DNA from: Roseibium aggregatum
GTDB lineage: Bacteria > Pseudomonadota > Alphaproteobacteria > Rhizobiales > Stappiaceae
Direction: 5' to 3'
Length of the DNA stretch: 64,000 nucleotides
NCBI RefSeq assembly: GCF_014692675.1
Contig: NZ_JABFCZ010000012.1
Coordinates: 1 to 64,000, forward strand
Position 1 is the first letter of the stretch. The number at the start of each line of letters is the position of its first letter. The position numbers and the translations under genes were made by a program. A model generated the notes under the pieces. The model worked only from the letters and a program-made list of their open reading frames with translations, made no database searches and was not told where the DNA came from. Below are positions 54,011 through 62,673 of the stretch, piece by piece.

Positions 54011-54092
54011 TCGGAAATCCGAGGGACAGCTTGCGCGCCGGAGGGAGCCTTCGCAAATTCAAAAATCAGAAAGGTTCTATCGGAAATTCCGA
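54011..54092. promoter_or_regulatory. Paired inverted repeats TCGGAAAT(T)CCGA upstream of the polyamine importer
   Basis: TCGGAAATCCGA lies at 54011-54022 and TCGGAAATTCCGA at 54080-54092, the latter inside a longer palindrome CTATCGGAAATTCCGATAG (54077-54095). Both are upstream of the binding-protein start at 53967, and the second ends just before the stop of the LysR gene. They could be binding sites for that LysR protein; the distal one could also act as a lysR terminator hairpin. Confidence 0.5.
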
Positions 54093-54096
54093 TAGC

Positions 54097-55005
54097 TTAT
54101 CGATTCCGCAACATTCTCTGCGCCTTGGCGACATTGATGAAATTGACGGTCGTCTGCTTGGGCGCGGAACCCTTGCGCCAGACGATACCGACCTGCACCA
54201 CGGGCAAGGCGCCCGAAACATCACGCGATTCAAGGCGGTCGCCTTCGAGCGACCACGGCCGGTAGACAAGATCGGGAAGAATGGCGATGCCGGCGCCGGT
54301 GGCCACCAGGCTGCGCACGGCTTCGACGGAGCGCGTGCGGAAGGCGACCGGCGGCCGGGATCCGAGCGCGCCCAGAAGCTTGCCGGTGGCTTCCTCGATC
54401 TCATCCAGCATCAGCATGATCAGCGGCTCGCCGGCCAATTCGGACAGGGAAATGCTGTCGGGGGTCTCGAGGCGATGGCCGAGCGGCAGCCACAGGCGGT
54501 AGGGCGACACCTCCAGGATCTCCGACTGCAGCGCCATGCGGTCGCGCAGGTTCGAGACCACCATGACCGCCACATCCAGCTCGCCGCCGATCAGCAGGTG
54601 CTCCAGATATTCGCCGCTGTCCTCGGTCGCGGTGATATTCACCCCCGGATAGGCCCTGCGGAAGCGGGCCAGGATGTCGGACAGCACATAGCCGGCGACG
54701 AGCGAGGTCACGCCGAGATTGAGCGTTCCCTTGATCTCGCTCGGCTGGTCGGCGAAGGCCCGGCGGGCATCGGAAACATTGGCCAGGATATCGGTCGCAT
54801 GCCGCAGGAACTGGTGCCCCTTGTGGGTAATCGTAAGGCCGCGGGAGTGGCGCTCGAACAGGGTCACGCCAAGATCGCTTTCCAGTTCCTTGATCGCCTC
54901 GGTCACGGACGACTGGGAAATCGAAAACGACTGGGCCGCCCCGGAAATGGAGCCTTTTTCGGCGGCGGCGACGAAATACTGAAGTTGTCGGATCGTGAAG
55001 GACAC
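54097..55005 (-). CDS. LysR family transcriptional regulator
   Basis: A 302-residue LysR protein. The N-terminal winged helix is MSFTIRQLQYFVAAAEKGS and AAQSFSISQSSVTEAIKELE, followed by the effector domain from about residue 90 (GTLNLGVTSLVAGYVLSDIL). It is on the same strand as, and 129 bases upstream of, the polyamine importer genes, an unusual non-divergent order. It may control them through the two TCGGAAAT(T)CCGA repeats. The gap to the next gene on the other strand (55006-55251) shows no gene. Confidence 0.9.
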   Translation of the reverse strand: MSFTIRQLQYFVAAAEKGSISGAAQSFSISQSSVTEAIKELESDLGVTLFERHSRGLTITHKGHQFLRHATDILANVSDARRAFADQPSEIKGTLNLGVTSLVAGYVLSDILARFRRAYPGVNITATEDSGEYLEHLLIGGELDVAVMVVSNLRDRMALQSEILEVSPYRLWLPLGHRLETPDSISLSELAGEPLIMLMLDEIEEATGKLLGALGSRPPVAFRTRSVEAVRSLVATGAGIAILPDLVYRPWSLEGDRLESRDVSGALPVVQVGIVWRKGSAPKQTTVNFINVAKAQRMLRNR

Positions 55006-55251
55006 TGGGCATCGCAGGACTGTTGCGTTGGCGGCAGCTTAGCAGGCCCGGTCTGGAGTGCCAGAACCAATCGAGGAACAGGCATTGCGAACGCTCCCCG
55101 CCCTTGACGGCAATGGCCATTTACGGGGATGGTCCATCCGTCCAATGGCGTCGGGGAGAAGGATCCCCTGAAATCAGCGCTGGAGGGCTCAAAGGACATT
55201 TGCCGCAGAAGATTTCGGGCAAATGGACACAAAACGGGAGGAATTGGGAGC

Positions 55252-55860
55252 ATGTCCTTTTCTGAGGAATTGGTGGATCGTCTGGCCATCCGGGATCTGG
55301 TGGAAAACTGGGCCGTGTGGCGCGACGCCTGTGACTGGAAGCGGTTCCGGACCGTGTGGCACGACGACGGCGTCATGCAGGCCACCTGGTTCCAGGGAAC
55401 GGCGGATGAATTCATCGCCGTCAGCGAATCCGGCTTTCAAAAAGGCGTGCGCATCCTTCATTTCCTCGGCGGCACCTCGATCGAGCTCAGCGGCAACCGG
55501 GCCATCGCCCAGACGAAGATGACCATCAGCCAGCGGGCGGAAGTGGAAGGCGTGATGTGCGACGTGGTCTGCACCGGCCGTTTCTACGATTTCATCGAAA
55601 AGCGGGACGGCAAGTGGGGCCTGGTCCTGCGCCAGCCGATCTACGAGAAGGACCGGCTCGACCCGATCGATCCGACCAAGGCGCCGAAGCTCGACCCGCA
55701 GGTGCTTGCCTCGTTCCCGGAAGGATACCGGCATCTCGCCTATCTGCAGGCCGGGATCGGCTACAAGGTGAAGCCGGACATGCCCGGCCTCTACGGCCCC
55801 GAAGTCGAGGCGCTCTACGCCCGCGGCGACACCTGGCTTTCAGGCGGACCCGCCACCTAA
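55252..55860 (+). CDS. SnoaL-like / nuclear transport factor 2-fold protein
   Basis: A 202-residue protein with a SnoaL_4-type start: LVDRLAIRDLVENWAVWRDACDW, then RTVWHDDGVMQATWFQG. The NTF2-like cone fold serves dehydratases, hydroxylating isomerases and small-molecule binders, so no reaction can be named. The C-terminal 60 residues extend beyond the usual domain. The start at 55252 is chosen because the GGGAG ribosome site and the domain begin there; an upstream in-frame extension to 55129 has no support. It is divergent from the LysR gene. Confidence 0.8.
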   Translation: MSFSEELVDRLAIRDLVENWAVWRDACDWKRFRTVWHDDGVMQATWFQGTADEFIAVSESGFQKGVRILHFLGGTSIELSGNRAIAQTKMTISQRAEVEGVMCDVVCTGRFYDFIEKRDGKWGLVLRQPIYEKDRLDPIDPTKAPKLDPQVLASFPEGYRHLAYLQAGIGYKVKPDMPGLYGPEVEALYARGDTWLSGGPAT

Positions 55861-55948
55861 CCCGTCTCCGGCGAGATTCGCGTCTTCCACCCGGAAGGTT
55901 GTTATCCTGTGGTTTCGCCACCTGCTGCCTTGCATGGCCCTTCCATTT

Positions 55949-55956
55949 TGTATACA
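55949..55956. promoter_or_regulatory. Candidate GntR operator TGTATACA, copy 1
   Basis: TGTATACA, within TTGTATACACTTGAATACACA, lies 28-35 bases upstream of the small gene at 55984 that precedes the D-2-hydroxyacid dehydrogenase. GTATAC cores also occur in the gap before abrB and in the gntR-tcuA gap, which suggests a shared regulator. Confidence 0.5.
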
Positions 55957-55983
55957 CTTGAATACACATGATGGAGGGTAGCC

Positions 55984-56196
55984 ATGACCGTATCCTTTTC
56001 AGACTGTATGCAGGTCGCACACGGCGAACTTGTCACCGCCAAACAACTCCTCGACCGGGAAATTGCCGACTATCCGCCGCCCTATTCGGCCTGTGACGCC
56101 CAGTACAATCATCTGCTGGCCGAACGCAGGCGCGTGAGCCGGCTGCTCCAGGAATTTTCCGCCGAATTTCACGTTCCAACTCCGAGAGCTCCCTGA
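55984..56196 (+). CDS. Small hypothetical protein (70 residues)
   Basis: An unrecognised protein of 70 residues. It is helical in appearance, with [15 protein letters not shown] and [16 protein letters not shown], and it has a Pro-rich centre ([13 protein letters not shown]) that suggests a two-helix hairpin. The start follows a strong GATGGAGGGTAGCC site. It ends 5 bases before the D-2-hydroxyacid dehydrogenase start, so the two are almost certainly co-transcribed from the promoter with the TGTATACA site. I cannot assign a function. Confidence 0.65.
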   Translation: MTVSFSDCMQVAHGELVTAKQLLDREIADYPPPYSACDAQYNHLLAERRRVSRLLQEFSAEFHVPTPRAP

Positions 56197-56201
56197 AACA
56201 C

Positions 56202-57173
56202 ATGAAGATTGCCATTCTGGACGATTATTTCGACACGCTGCGGACCCTGCCCTGTTTCGCGAAGCTGGACGGTCACGACGTCACGGTCTTCAACGACCAT
56301 GTGCAGGAAACCGGCGCCCTGGCAGAGCGGCTTACCGGCTTCGATGCGGTCGTCCTGTTCCGTGAACGCACCAAGATCACCGGCGAACTCCTCGACCGGC
56401 TGCCGAACCTGAAGCTCATCAGCCAGCGCAGCGTCTATCCGCATGTGGATGTGGAGGGCTGCACCCGGAACGGCATTTTGCTGTGCTCCAACATGCATGC
56501 GGACACGCCGTCCTATGCGGCGGCCGAAATGACATGGGCGCTGATCCTTGCAAGCATGCGCCAGATCCCGCAGCAGAATGCCTCACTGAAGGCGGGCAAG
56601 TGGCAGATGGGCGTCGGCAAGACCCTGCGCGGCCGCACCCTCGGCGTCTACGGTTACGGCCGGATCGGCAAGGTGGTCGCAGGCTACGGCAAGGCCTTTG
56701 GCATGAAGGTCAACTTCTGGGCCTCGGAAGGCTCGCGCAAGCGCGCCGTTGAAGACGGCGAGACGGTTGCAGCCTCCCGCGAGGCCTTCTTCTCACAGGC
56801 CGATGTCGTCAGCGTTCACGTGCGCATGAAACCCGAAACGAAGGGCCTGATCACTGCCGCCGACCTGGCATGCATGAAACCAACTGCCCTGTTCGTGAAC
56901 ACGTCGCGTGCCGGTCTCGTGGAACAAGGAGCGCTGCTTGGTGCCCTCAACGCCGGCAGACCCGGTTTTGCCGCCGTCGACGTTTTCGATGCCGAACCGG
57001 TGACAGATCCGGCCGATCCGCTGGTGCATCATCCGAACCTCATCGGAACGCCGCATATCGGCTTCGTCACCGAAGACGAATACGACCTGCAATTTTCAGA
57101 TATCTTCGACCAGATCGTTGCCTATGACCAAGGCGCCCCGATCAACATGATCAATCCGGAAGTCTGGAAATAA
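56202..57173 (+). CDS. D-2-hydroxyacid dehydrogenase family protein
   Basis: A 323-residue NAD-dependent dehydrogenase. The nucleotide motif is [21 protein letters not shown] (GxGxxG). The catalytic Arg is in [13 protein letters not shown], the Glu in [10 protein letters not shown] and the His in [13 protein letters not shown]. All three catalytic residues are present. It reduces or oxidises a 2-hydroxy acid; its substrate is not predicted. It is expressed with the 70-residue protein and ends in a terminator. Linkage to tcuAB suggests a di- or tricarboxylate. Confidence 0.92.
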   Translation: MKIAILDDYFDTLRTLPCFAKLDGHDVTVFNDHVQETGALAERLTGFDAVVLFRERTKITGELLDRLPNLKLISQRSVYPHVDVEGCTRNGILLCSNMHADTPSYAAAEMTWALILASMRQIPQQNASLKAGKWQMGVGKTLRGRTLGVYGYGRIGKVVAGYGKAFGMKVNFWASEGSRKRAVEDGETVAASREAFFSQADVVSVHVRMKPETKGLITAADLACMKPTALFVNTSRAGLVEQGALLGALNAGRPGFAAVDVFDAEPVTDPADPLVHHPNLIGTPHIGFVTEDEYDLQFSDIFDQIVAYDQGAPINMINPEVWK

Positions 57174-57183
57174 GTTCCCATCA

Positions 57184-57217
57184 GGCGGCTGGACCGGACG
57201 GATCAGCCGCCGTTTTT
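57184..57217 (+). terminator. Rho-independent terminator after D-2-hydroxyacid dehydrogenase
   Basis: GGCGGCTG (57184-57191) pairs with CAGCCGCC (57204-57211) around a 12-base loop and is followed by GTTTTT. It overlaps the last codons of the convergent AbrB-family gene. Confidence 0.75.
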
Positions 57218-58273
57218 CTGTTTTGCGTCGCGCACCTTCAGGACGTGGCCGACGATGGGCGCACCGGTGATGACGGTGACAATTCTCGTGAGATGGTGGA
57301 CCACCACGAAGCCGAGATCCGCGCCGGCGATGATGGACAGCACTGTCATTTCGGCCTGACCGCCGGGCGAGAAGGCCAGGAAGCCCTCTCGTTGCTGCGC
57401 AAAGCCGGCCAGGACAACGATTTCGGTGAAGCCCGCGGCCACCACTGCCAGGATCAGCACGTAGACGATGCCGGACAGGACGAAGTGCCTGAGCTCGTCC
57501 AGCGTCACGCCGACATAGCCGACACCGATCCCCATGCCGATGAAGAACTGTGCGAACAGGATGGCTTCGGCCGGCGGCCTGGAATGGATGACGCCGGTCA
57601 GGGACAGGATCGCCGTCAGGATCATCGGCCCGAGGATCGAGGCGCCGAACAGGCCGATGCGTTCGCCCCCTTTCCAGCCGACGAAGGCGACGATGACCAT
57701 CACCGCCATTTCATGGAGCGGCAGGGAGGCCGCAGGCGCGCCGATGGGATGCTCCAGATGCGCGCCCATTCCCTGCACCAGAATGATCGGCGCGATGGAG
57801 ACGATCACCAGGACCCGCGTCGCATGGACAAGGGACAGGGCGCGCACATTGCCGCCGGCCTCGGTTCCGAAAATGACCATGTCCTGCAGGCCGCCCGGCA
57901 TCGCGGCGTAATAGGAGGTCGGCAGGTCGAACTTGCAGACCTTGTAGAAATAGGGAACGCCGATCAGCGCGATGATCACGATGTAAAGCGGAATAAGGGC
58001 AACTGATGCCAGCATGTGCGGCACCTGTCCGACAACGGCCGGGGTGATCGACGCGCCGACAGCAATGCCCAGGATCGTTCTGGCGCCGACGGAAATCTGC
58101 CCCGCGCCGCGCAGCCGTGCACCCAGCAGCGCTGCAATCAGACTGCCGAGCATGGGCCCGAACAGGAACGGCAGGGGCAGGTGCAGGAAATGAAAGATCG
58201 CGACACCGGCAACCGAAATCGCAAGCGTCGCCGCCTGCTGCCGCAATTTTGTCTTGTCGAAGTCGAAAGCCAA
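57203..58273 (-). CDS. AbrB family membrane protein (putative ammonia monooxygenase regulator family)
   Basis: A 356-residue membrane protein with about ten helices and two internal repeats. Family text includes PLPFLFGPMLGSLIAALLGA and its counterpart PPAEAILFAQFFIGMGIGVGY. The family is annotated 'AbrB' or putative transporter; a role as a transporter is plausible here because no other importer accompanies tcuAB. The only in-frame start is TTG at 58273, with GAGAAG upstream. It shares the gntR side with a GTATAC site and ends in the 3' hairpin of the neighbouring gene. Confidence 0.83.
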   Translation of the reverse strand: MAFDFDKTKLRQQAATLAISVAGVAIFHFLHLPLPFLFGPMLGSLIAALLGARLRGAGQISVGARTILGIAVGASITPAVVGQVPHMLASVALIPLYIVIIALIGVPYFYKVCKFDLPTSYYAAMPGGLQDMVIFGTEAGGNVRALSLVHATRVLVIVSIAPIILVQGMGAHLEHPIGAPAASLPLHEMAVMVIVAFVGWKGGERIGLFGASILGPMILTAILSLTGVIHSRPPAEAILFAQFFIGMGIGVGYVGVTLDELRHFVLSGIVYVLILAVVAAGFTEIVVLAGFAQQREGFLAFSPGGQAEMTVLSIIAGADLGFVVVHHLTRIVTVITGAPIVGHVLKVRDAKQKNGG

Positions 58274-58312
58274 GAGGAATGCTTCTCGGTAAACGATGAG
58301 ATTGCATTCAAC

Positions 58313-58320
58313 TGTATACT
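58313..58320. promoter_or_regulatory. Candidate GntR operator TGTATACT, copy 2
   Basis: TGTATACT lies 40-47 bases upstream of the AbrB-family start, in the gap between abrB and the gntR 3' end. Its GTATAC core matches the sites near 55952 and 59164. Confidence 0.5.
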
Positions 58321-58384
58321 AAATGCACTGCAACACAAGTGCAGCCACGGGATTTTCTCCCGGCCCTCGCGACTCGGGAGAAAC

Positions 58385-59065
58385 CTAGCGGCGCTCGAAA
58401 AGCAGGGTGAGACGGGCCTCGAGCGCATGACGAATATGGGCGCGCGCCGCCTGTTCGGCCGCATCCGGCGACCGGGCCTCGATGGCGGCCAGGATCAGGC
58501 CGTGCTCGACTTCGGCCCCTTCCACACGCCCCTCGACCGTAAAGGTCGTATCCGACAGCAGGGCAAGCGAATCGTTCAGGTCCTGCAGCATGCGGATCAG
58601 ATAGGTGTTGTGGGCCGCCTCGTAGATCGCCTCGTGGAAGATCATGTTGACCCGTGCGCGCTCAGAAGCATCGCTCTCCGACCTTGCGAACATTTCGGCT
58701 ACGTGTTTCAGGCCGGCAATTTCGCTGGAAGAGGCATTTTCCGCGGCAAAACGGGCGGCAGCCCCCTCCAGAACGCCGCGCATGGCGTAAAGCTCCATGA
58801 CCTGGGAGCGGGTGAGTTCGACGATCGTCCAGCCGCCGCGCGCGCTTTCGACCAGCCCCCTCGCCTGCAGCCGGGCCAGCGCCTCGCGCACAGGTGTTCG
58901 GCTGACGCCGAGCAGGGAAGCGATCTCGTCCTCCCGCATCCGCGACCCCGGCGGCAGCGTGCCGTTGCGGATACGCTCCAGCAGCGCCTGATAGACCTTG
59001 CTGCCCCGGGAGCTGTCTCCCCGGCCCCGCTCCTGCCGCACCAGTGCCACGTCCTGATCCACCAT
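58385..59065 (-). CDS. GntR family regulator (FCD subfamily)
   Basis: A regulator of about 226 residues. The winged helix includes LPPGSRMREDEIASLLGVSR and TPVREALARLQARGLV. The C-terminal FCD domain has the metal/ligand region with FHEAIYEAAHNTYLIRM. The ATG at 59065 follows GAAAGAGGCAGG; GTG 59128 and ATG 59119 are alternatives. It is divergent from tcuAB and close to abrB, and GTATAC-cored sites flank all three transcription units, so it probably controls a small regulon for carboxylate use. Confidence 0.87.
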   Translation of the reverse strand: MVDQDVALVRQERGRGDSSRGSKVYQALLERIRNGTLPPGSRMREDEIASLLGVSRTPVREALARLQARGLVESARGGWTIVELTRSQVMELYAMRGVLEGAAARFAAENASSSEIAGLKHVAEMFARSESDASERARVNMIFHEAIYEAAHNTYLIRMLQDLNDSLALLSDTTFTVEGRVEGAEVEHGLILAAIEARSPDAAEQAARAHIRHALEARLTLLFERR

Positions 59066-59160
59066 CCTGCCTCTTTCATGGGGCCGCTTCCTCACGCCGT
59101 CATAGCAGCGATCCGGCATCATAGGCACAAAAACGTCATCTGGAAAATTTAGTCGACATT

Positions 59161-59192
59161 AGTATACAAAGGTATCCTAATTCCGTATATAC
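59161..59192. promoter_or_regulatory. Candidate GntR operators AGTATACA and GTATATAC, copies 3 and 4
   Basis: AGTATACA at 59161-59168 and GTATATAC at 59185-59192 lie 24 bases apart in the divergent gntR-tcuA promoter region, 54-85 bases before tcuA. Both contain or resemble the GTATAC core found before abrB and the 70-residue gene. Confidence 0.5.
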
Positions 59193-59245
59193 ACCGGACG
59201 TGATCCGGTGGCTCCGGCCCTCCGGCATCTGAAGGGGAGAGCGAA

Positions 59246-60643
59246 ATGACAGTTGAGAGCATCGACACCGATGTTCTGGTGATCGGCGGCGGCAATGCTG
59301 CGCTTTGCGCGGCCATCGCTGCCCGGCGCAAGGGCGCGAAAGTTCTGGTGGTCGAGGGCGCGCCGAAATTCTATCGGGGCGGCAACACGCGCCACACCCG
59401 CAACATGCGCTGCGCCCACGACACGGCGACCGACACGCTGACCGGTCCTTATACTGAAGAGGAATTCTGGGACGATCTGCTGCGCGTGACCGAAGGCAAT
59501 ACCGACGAGGCCCTTGCCCGGCACATGATCACCAAGTCCAAGGAAATGCTGACCTGGATTGCGGAACAGGGCGTGCGTTTCCAGCCGTCTCTCGGCGGCA
59601 CGCTGAGCCTGGGGCGCACCAACTCCTTCTTCCTCGGCGGCGGCCGCGCAATGCTGAATGCGCTCTACCTGACGGCGGAAAAGCTCGGCATCGACGTGCT
59701 CTACGATGCCCCGGTCACAAGCCTCGACATCGACAACGGCACCTTCCGTTCCGCTATCGCCAGGGTCAACGGCAAGGACACGAAGATCACCGCCAGGTCT
59801 CTTGTCGCCGCGGCCGGCGGCTTTGAAGCCAATATCGACTGGCTGAAGGAAGGCTGGGGCGAGTGCGCGGAAAACTTCCTGATCCGCGGCACGCCTTATA
59901 ACCGCGGCGACGTGCTCAAGATGCTGCTTGGTAGCGGCGTGGAAGCCATCGGCGACCCGACCCAGTGCCATGCGGTCGCCATCGACGCGCGCGCGCCGAA
60001 ATACGACGGCGGCATCATCACCCGCCTCGACTGTGTCGTCTTCGGCATCGTGGTCAACCGGAACGCGGAGCGCTTTTATGACGAGGGCGAAGACTTCTGG
60101 CCGAAGCGCTACGCCATCTGGGGCCGGCTCGTTGCCGCCCAGCCGGACCAGATTGCCTATATCGTCTTCGATTCTAAATCCCTGAAGAAGTTCATGCCGT
60201 CCCTGTTCCCGCCGATCGAGGCGCAGTCGATCGCGGAGCTGGCGCAGAAACTGGATTTGCCGGCTGAGAAACTGGAGGCGACGGTCAGCGGCTTCAACGA
60301 TGCGGTCCAGCCGGGCACCTTCGATCACACCGTCTTCGACGACTGCCGCACCAAGGGGCTCGCAATCGAAAAGACCCATTGGGCCACGAAGCTGGAAGAC
60401 CCGCCCTATTACGCCTACCCCGTCCGGCCGGGCATCACCTTCACCTATCTCGGCACCCGGGTCGACAAGGACGCCCGGATGCAGATGGCATCGGGCGGAG
60501 GCGCTGAAAACATGTTCTCGGCGGGTGAAATCATGGCCGGCAACGTGCTCGGCAAGGGCTATGCCGCAGGTGTCGGCATGACCATCGGCAGTGTATTCGG
60601 AAAGATCGCAGGCGAAGGAGCCGCTCAGCATGCATGCAACTGA
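59246..60643 (+). CDS. tcuA: FAD-dependent tricarballylate dehydrogenase TcuA-like
   Basis: A 465-residue flavoprotein in the succinate dehydrogenase/fumarate reductase flavoprotein group. The FAD motif is DVLVIGGGNAALCAAIAA, then YRGGNTRHTRNMRCAHD. LGGGRAMLNALYLTAEKLGI and the C-terminal FSAGEIMAGNVLGKGYAAG complete the fold. In Salmonella, TcuA oxidises tricarballylate to cis-aconitate and TcuB reoxidises the flavin. The same fold with other substrates cannot be excluded. The start follows AAGGGGAGAGCGAA, and the gene overlaps tcuB by 14 bases. Confidence 0.9.
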   Translation: MTVESIDTDVLVIGGGNAALCAAIAARRKGAKVLVVEGAPKFYRGGNTRHTRNMRCAHDTATDTLTGPYTEEEFWDDLLRVTEGNTDEALARHMITKSKEMLTWIAEQGVRFQPSLGGTLSLGRTNSFFLGGGRAMLNALYLTAEKLGIDVLYDAPVTSLDIDNGTFRSAIARVNGKDTKITARSLVAAAGGFEANIDWLKEGWGECAENFLIRGTPYNRGDVLKMLLGSGVEAIGDPTQCHAVAIDARAPKYDGGIITRLDCVVFGIVVNRNAERFYDEGEDFWPKRYAIWGRLVAAQPDQIAYIVFDSKSLKKFMPSLFPPIEAQSIAELAQKLDLPAEKLEATVSGFNDAVQPGTFDHTVFDDCRTKGLAIEKTHWATKLEDPPYYAYPVRPGITFTYLGTRVDKDARMQMASGGGAENMFSAGEIMAGNVLGKGYAAGVGMTIGSVFGKIAGEGAAQHACN

Positions 60644-61745
60644 TCATCTGCAGGAAGCGGAACGGCTGATGACGGTCTGCAACTCGTGCCGTTACTGCGA
60701 GGGCGTGTGCGCCGTCTTCCCTGCCATGGAACTGCGCCGGAGCTTTGCCGACGGCGACCTGAACTATCTGGCGAACCTCTGCCACAACTGCGGCGCCTGC
60801 TACGCGGACTGCCAGTTTTCGCCGCCGCACGAGTTCAATGTCAACGTGCCGAAAATCCTCTCCCGGGTGCGCACCGACAGCTACCGGCAGTACGCCTGGC
60901 CGAAGGCGTTCCAGCCGATGTTCGACCGCAACGGCCTTGCCATTGCGATCGTGACGGCGCTCGCCATCGCAGGCTTCATCCTGGGCTTTGCGGTCTGGCA
61001 CGACCCGTCGGCCCTGACCTCGACCACCGGGAACTTCTACAAGCTGATGCCGCATACGGTCATGGCCGGCCTGTTCGGCGCAGTCGCGCTCTACGCGGCC
61101 CTGGCGCTGATCATGGGCTTTGCCAATTTCTGGAAGGATGTGGGCGCAAGCAGCGTCGCGGCCGGGTCCGGGCTTTCCCTGTGGCAGGCGGTCAAGGATG
61201 CCGCTGCGCTCCGCTATCTCGATGGCGGCGGGGTCGGTTGCTACAACGAGGACGAACGGCCGACCGACAACCGGCGGCTCTACCATCACCTCACCTTCTA
61301 CGGCTTCCTGCTGTGCTTCGCCGCAACCTGTATCGGCACGGTCTATCACTACGGCTTCGGCTGGGAAGCCCCCTACGGCCTCTTCTCCCTGCCGAAGCTG
61401 TTCGGCATTCCCGGCGGAATCGGCCTTGTGATCGGCACGATCGGCCTGATGAAGGCCAAGCTGACACGGGACCCGGATATGGTGGACAGGTCGAAGTTCG
61501 GCATGGAGACGGCCTTCCTTGCCATGCTGTTCGCGACCGGCCTGACCGGCCTGCTGCTGATGGCGCTGCGGGACACTCCGGCCCTGGGCATCACCTTGTC
61601 CGTCCACCTCGGCGTGGTCTTCGCCCTGTTCCTGACCATGCCCTATGGCAAGTTCGTGCACGGCTTCTACCGCTTCGGCGCGCTGGCGCTCTATGCGGCG
61701 GAAACGAAGGCCGACCGACCGGCGACAGTGCGCAAGGCGGCGTAA
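60630..61745 (+). CDS. tcuB: TcuB-like membrane iron-sulfur electron-transfer protein (CobZ C-terminal type)
   Basis: A 371-residue protein with an N-terminal cytosolic iron-sulfur part and a membrane part. Two 4Fe-4S motifs are visible: CNSCRYCEGVCAVFP and CHNCGACYADCQFSP. Six or so helices follow, with His residues such as LYHHLTFYGF that could bind haem. It would accept electrons from TcuA and pass them to the quinone pool. The start at 60630 follows GCGAAGGAGCC. The typical third gene, the tcuC transporter, is absent here. Confidence 0.92.
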   Translation: MHATDHLQEAERLMTVCNSCRYCEGVCAVFPAMELRRSFADGDLNYLANLCHNCGACYADCQFSPPHEFNVNVPKILSRVRTDSYRQYAWPKAFQPMFDRNGLAIAIVTALAIAGFILGFAVWHDPSALTSTTGNFYKLMPHTVMAGLFGAVALYAALALIMGFANFWKDVGASSVAAGSGLSLWQAVKDAAALRYLDGGGVGCYNEDERPTDNRRLYHHLTFYGFLLCFAATCIGTVYHYGFGWEAPYGLFSLPKLFGIPGGIGLVIGTIGLMKAKLTRDPDMVDRSKFGMETAFLAMLFATGLTGLLLMALRDTPALGITLSVHLGVVFALFLTMPYGKFVHGFYRFGALALYAAETKADRPATVRKAA

Positions 61746-61755
61746 GGGCTCACTC

Positions 61756-62673
61756 TCAGAGTTCGTAAAGCACCTGGGCGGCGCGCACCGCCGCCGAGGC
61801 GCGGTTTTCCACGCCGAGCTTCTGGTAGATCTGCTCCAGATGCTTGTTCACCGTGCGCGGGGACAGGCTGAGGATCTCGCCGATGTCCCGGTTCGCCTTG
61901 CCCTTGGCGATCCACAAGAGGACATCCGCCTCGCGCGCGGTCAGGCCGAAATGCTGCTGCAGCACATCCGTCTGGTTCGGATGGTCGCTCGTCGTCATCC
62001 GGAACAGATACTCATCCGGCCCGACCGAGCCGAGATACTGCATCTGCAGGTTCAATTCGCCGCCCGGATTGAGCGCGAACGGATCGAGACGGGCCGATGA
62101 GGCGCCTTCTTCGCGGCCGAGCCACTCGCCCAGCGCGCCGGCAATTTCCTTCAACAGCGCATCACCGCTCGGCGTGGTGCCGATGAGCTGGTGCGTTTGC
62201 GGCGTCGACCAGTGCAGGTCGCCTGCGCGGGAGACCGCAAGCAGGTGCCGGCCGGCGGCATCGAGTGCGATCCGCGCGCTTTGCACCGAGCGGGAATTGG
62301 CCAGATGAACCCGGATGCGGGCCTGAAGCTCGTCGATGTTAATCGGCTTGGTCAGAAAATCGACCCCGCCGGATTCCAGCGCGTGGACGATATGTTCGGT
62401 CTCGCTCAGGCCGGTCATGAAGATCACCGGCACGTGCTGAAGATGAGCCTTGGCCTTGATCTGCTCGCAGGTTTCGAACCCGGACAGGCCGGGCATGATG
62501 GCGTCCATCAGGATCATGTCCGGCGTCACCCGGTCGGCAACGGACAGCGCCGCGGCCCCGCTGGTGGCCACAAGGACAGTCACGCCGGCATTTTCCAGGG
62601 CCTGGGTCAGAAAGCCCAGGGTTTCGGGAGAATCGTCAACGACCAGGACAATGTCGCGCTGCTTTTCAGTCAT
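61756..62673 (-). CDS. Response regulator with LuxR-type DNA-binding domain
   Basis: A 305-residue response regulator. The receiver domain (about 8-125) has the acidic pair in LVVDDSPETLG, the phosphorylated Asp in MILMDAIMPGLSG and the Lys in FLTKPINIDEL. A middle part of about 90 residues is unrecognised. The C-terminal LuxR helix-turn-helix is LTAREADVLLWIAKGKANRD then LSPRTVNKHLEQIYQKLG. It overlaps the kinase gene upstream by 8 bases, which marks the two as partners. The start at 62673 is chosen over an upstream TTG. It converges on tcuB with 10 bases between them. Confidence 0.92.
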   Translation of the reverse strand: MTEKQRDIVLVVDDSPETLGFLTQALENAGVTVLVATSGAAALSVADRVTPDMILMDAIMPGLSGFETCEQIKAKAHLQHVPVIFMTGLSETEHIVHALESGGVDFLTKPINIDELQARIRVHLANSRSVQSARIALDAAGRHLLAVSRAGDLHWSTPQTHQLIGTTPSGDALLKEIAGALGEWLGREEGASSARLDPFALNPGGELNLQMQYLGSVGPDEYLFRMTTSDHPNQTDVLQQHFGLTAREADVLLWIAKGKANRDIGEILSLSPRTVNKHLEQIYQKLGVENRASAAVRAAQVLYEL

